Source: an uncultured Rothia sp.
Lineage (GTDB): Bacteria > Actinomycetota > Actinomycetes > Actinomycetales > Micrococcaceae
DNA: 14,260 bases
Direction of reading: 5' to 3'
Assembly: GCA_946221065.1 (NCBI GenBank)
Contig: CAMIIO010000024.1
Coordinates: forward strand, 1 to 14,260
The notes under the pieces are model-generated. The model was not told where the DNA came from. It made no database searches and worked only from the letters and a program-made list of their open reading frames with translations. This document shows positions 12,590 through 14,260 of the stretch, piece by piece; positions within the stretch are counted from its first letter, which is position 1; each line of letters opens with the position of its first letter. The translations under genes and the position numbers were made by a program.

Positions 12590-12967
12590 ATGGTCGATCT
12601 CGACGTCATAATGCAAAGCCTACTCGACTCCGTTCCTGGAGCTGTAGGTGTAGCACTTGTGGACTCAACATCGGGCATGTCCCTGGCGCACGCAATACAG
12701 CCTTCTTATGGGCTTAGCCCCGAAGGCCTCTCAATTGCTGCCGCCGGTAACGCAAACGTCATCCGAGCCATGGTTAACACCATCCGCGATATGGGTGTTA
12801 CCGATGAAATTGACGACATTATGATGACCCTCGACGACCAATACCACCTGGTCGAGGTACTCAAGGACGAAAACCTTTTTATTTTCTTGGCAGTCTCACG
12901 CGAAGGCTCTAACCTCTCCTTGGCACGCTTCCGGGTGAACCGCGCCAGTGCAAATATCAACCTCTAA
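12590..12967 (+). CDS. Roadblock/LC7-domain-like protein
   Basis: A 125-residue protein with the Roadblock/LC7 pattern. A first helix (DLDVIMQSLLDSVPG) leads into VGVALVDSTSGMSLAHA, and a central helix (LSIAAAGNANVIRAMVNTIR) follows. Then come two strands with a turn (MTLDDQYHLVEVL, then NLFIFLAVS) and a last helix (SNLSLARFRVNRAS). It fills the domain and nothing more, as usual for the family. Bacterial Roadblock proteins work as homodimers with small Ras-like GTPases (MglB with MglA in Myxococcus) or in actinobacterial conserved operons with a histidine kinase and GTPase. None of these partners lies in this window, so the gene stands alone here. ATG 12590 follows AAGGAA. The coding GC level returns to the window norm. 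Confidence 0.7.
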   Translation: MVDLDVIMQSLLDSVPGAVGVALVDSTSGMSLAHAIQPSYGLSPEGLSIAAAGNANVIRAMVNTIRDMGVTDEIDDIMMTLDDQYHLVEVLKDENLFIFLAVSREGSNLSLARFRVNRASANINL

Positions 12968-13045
12968 ATTTTTGGCGCTCTTGCACCCCGGAACTATCCG
13001 AGCAACTTCCTCACCTTCGTTTGAGTGAACACCATATAGGGTGGG

Positions 13046-13082
13046 ATAGCTGGCATTTTTACATCCTCTATAAGCCAGCTAT
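13046..13082 (-). terminator. Hairpin overlapping the stop codon of the MocR-type gene
   Basis: ATAGCTGGC (13046-13054) pairs with GCCAGCTAT (13074-13082), a 9-base perfect stem with a 19-base loop. On the minus strand the stem begins within the TAG stop codon (13081-13079). No T run follows on the minus strand, so it is a weak or Rho-assisted terminator at best, or an mRNA-protecting structure. Confidence 0.5.
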
Positions 13083-14260
13083 TCCATCCTTTTCAAGGCC
13101 AGCACTAGAAGCCTGATGCCCTGCTCCAGCCATTGATCTTTAGCTCCACCAAAACCAATCACCACACCGTATGCCCGATGCTGTTGTTGCATCCCTGAAT
13201 GCGCCCAATAGTCGCCCAGCGCGGAAACTAGCACACCGCTTTCCTCAACGATTTCCACTACAGTGCGTTCGGTTGCCTCAGTAGCGTGCGCACCACCAAA
13301 TTCCAGCACAACGTGCAGGCCGCCGTCCATAGGGAGCACGCGGACCCATTCCGGTAATTGTCCTTGCTCGAAGGCTTCAAGAAGGGCTGCTCTGCGGGCT
13401 TTGTAGACGCGACGCATTCGGGCGACATGTCGCCGCGCTCCGCCGTCACGCAGAAACTCCGTCATGGCTTTCTGAACTATTGCAGACACCGGGGAGCCAA
13501 GCTCTGCGCGGAGCTGTTCCAAAACGTGTGTGAGGTATTTGGGGGCAATGAGGTAACCCAGCCCTAGACCGGGGGTGAGGGTTTTAGTGAAGGACCCGAG
13601 CGTGATTACCCTGTCGTGGTGCTCTCCCGTGGAACGCGCCAGACTTGCAAGCGCGGGCAGTGGGTTGCCGGTGTAGCGCAGTTCGGAGTCGTAGTCGTCT
13701 TCTACGATGTAGGCGTTATTCTCTGCCGCCCAGGCAAGAAGTTCTAGCCGACGCGCGATGGGCATGGAGGCACCTAGCGGGTATTGGTGGCTAGGGGCAA
13801 CCAGCACAAGGTCAGGACTATCGACGCCGGTGGGGAGGTTAGCAGGGTTAAGCCCGTGTTCGTCCACTGCTACCGAGAGGACGCTGTGGTTGAATGCTGC
13901 CGGGATTTTGTGCAGTGAGGGGTAGCCGGGGTTTTCGACGGCGATGCGGAGGGGGCGGTGTCGTATTTCTCGGCGGAGGGCGGAGAGGACGAGGCGTAGC
14001 CCGTCTCGGGCGCCGGTAGTCACCAGAATACTTTCGGGCTCACGTACCACTGAGCGCATGAGTCGTAGGTGTTCGGCGAGTTCTTTTTGAAGTTCGGGGG
14101 AACCCATTGCAGGGTATGTGGTGCCGGGTTCTGCGGCGGCGATCCGCCAGGCGGCGCGCCAGGCGGCGGAGGTAAGGTGCGTGGTGTCTGGTGTACCCGG
14201 TTGCATGTTAATCATTTGGCGCACGGGTAACGGCATGGGTTGTACTCTGCCGGGTGGGGG
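13079..14260 (-). CDS. MocR/PdxR-type regulator, aminotransferase domain (5' end outside window)
   Basis: The frame is open to the right edge of the window. The first ATG (14236) gives 385 residues, but the eight codons before it (PPPGRVQP) are also open, and MocR-type proteins carry a GntR-family winged helix ahead of this domain. The true start is therefore probably beyond 14260. The visible part is a fold-type I PLP domain: NMQPGTPD at the entry, SHQYPLGASMP, the EDDYDSELRY motif (179-188 from ATG 14236), and the PLP Lys in SFTKTLTPGLGLGY (Lys218). MocR/PdxR proteins are repressor-activators that bind PLP or related ligands and often control vitamin B6 or GABA metabolism. The target here is unknown. 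A stand-alone aminotransferase is the alternative. Confidence 0.85.
   Translation of the reverse strand, partial: PPPGRVQPMPLPVRQMINMQPGTPDTTHLTSAAWRAAWRIAAAEPGTTYPAMGSPELQKELAEHLRLMRSVVREPESILVTTGARDGLRLVLSALRREIRHRPLRIAVENPGYPSLHKIPAAFNHSVLSVAVDEHGLNPANLPTGVDSPDLVLVAPSHQYPLGASMPIARRLELLAWAAENNAYIVEDDYDSELRYTGNPLPALASLARSTGEHHDRVITLGSFTKTLTPGLGLGYLIAPKYLTHVLEQLRAELGSPVSAIVQKAMTEFLRDGGARRHVARMRRVYKARRAALLEAFEQGQLPEWVRVLPMDGGLHVVLEFGGAHATEATERTVVEIVEESGVLVSALGDYWAHSGMQQQHRAYGVVIGFGGAKDQWLEQGIRLLVLALKRME

Noticed and set aside
1..14260. tRNA, rRNA or CRISPR array
   Set aside because: No cloverleaf-like sequence, ribosomal RNA segment or regularly spaced direct repeats were seen on reading through the window.

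Overview
The window looks like the chromosome of a medium-to-high-GC actinobacterium. A member of the Micrococcales, possibly Rothia-like, is my best guess. The support is the actinobacterial CsoR with its palindromic operator, a zinc-binding anti-sigma protein joined to an Asp23/Gls24-like domain, a Rib-type surface protein and a MocR-type regulator. The genus is inference only. Two AT-rich patches (about 1-530 and 11500-12590) differ sharply in base composition from the rest and look acquired.

Layout. Positions 1-2220 are an accessory scrapyard. They hold an AT-rich DCC-family thiol oxidoreductase gene, a dead IS5-type transposase, a dif-like inverted repeat at 1436-1465, a decayed actinobacterial plasmid replicase, and the N-terminal stub of a serine recombinase. 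Next comes a large GH15 (glucoamylase/trehalase-like) gene on the minus strand (2219-4399), which carries an unusual inserted low-complexity segment. A divergent copper-resistance block follows: a long hairpin, a promoter with a CsoR operator placed between its -35 and -10, then csoR, copZ, an intervening terminator-like hairpin, and copA (4502-7674). A perfect 30-bp inverted repeat closes this block.

The stretch 7886-9533 is a compact stress module: an ECF-type sigma factor, an overlapping zinc-finger anti-sigma protein fused to an Asp23/Gls24-like domain, and a second Asp23-like protein split by a Ser/Gly linker. A second hairpin of the same terminator family separates it from two minus-strand membrane protein genes (9612-10756). 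After these come a plus-strand Rib-domain surface protein (10960-11673), an AT-rich orphan gene on the minus strand (11690-12271), an AT-rich non-coding gap, a Roadblock/LC7-like protein (12590-12967), and the aminotransferase domain of a MocR/PdxR-type regulator running off the right edge on the minus strand.

How the parts work together. CsoR should repress its own promoter and release it when Cu(I) binds; CopZ would hand Cu(I) to the exporter CopA. The sigma, anti-sigma and Asp23 genes probably form one autoregulated envelope or alkaline-stress response in which an Asp23-like domain is physically part of the anti-sigma factor. That architecture is the best candidate for an under-described system here. 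The dif-like site next to plasmid remnants is the other observation most worth checking.
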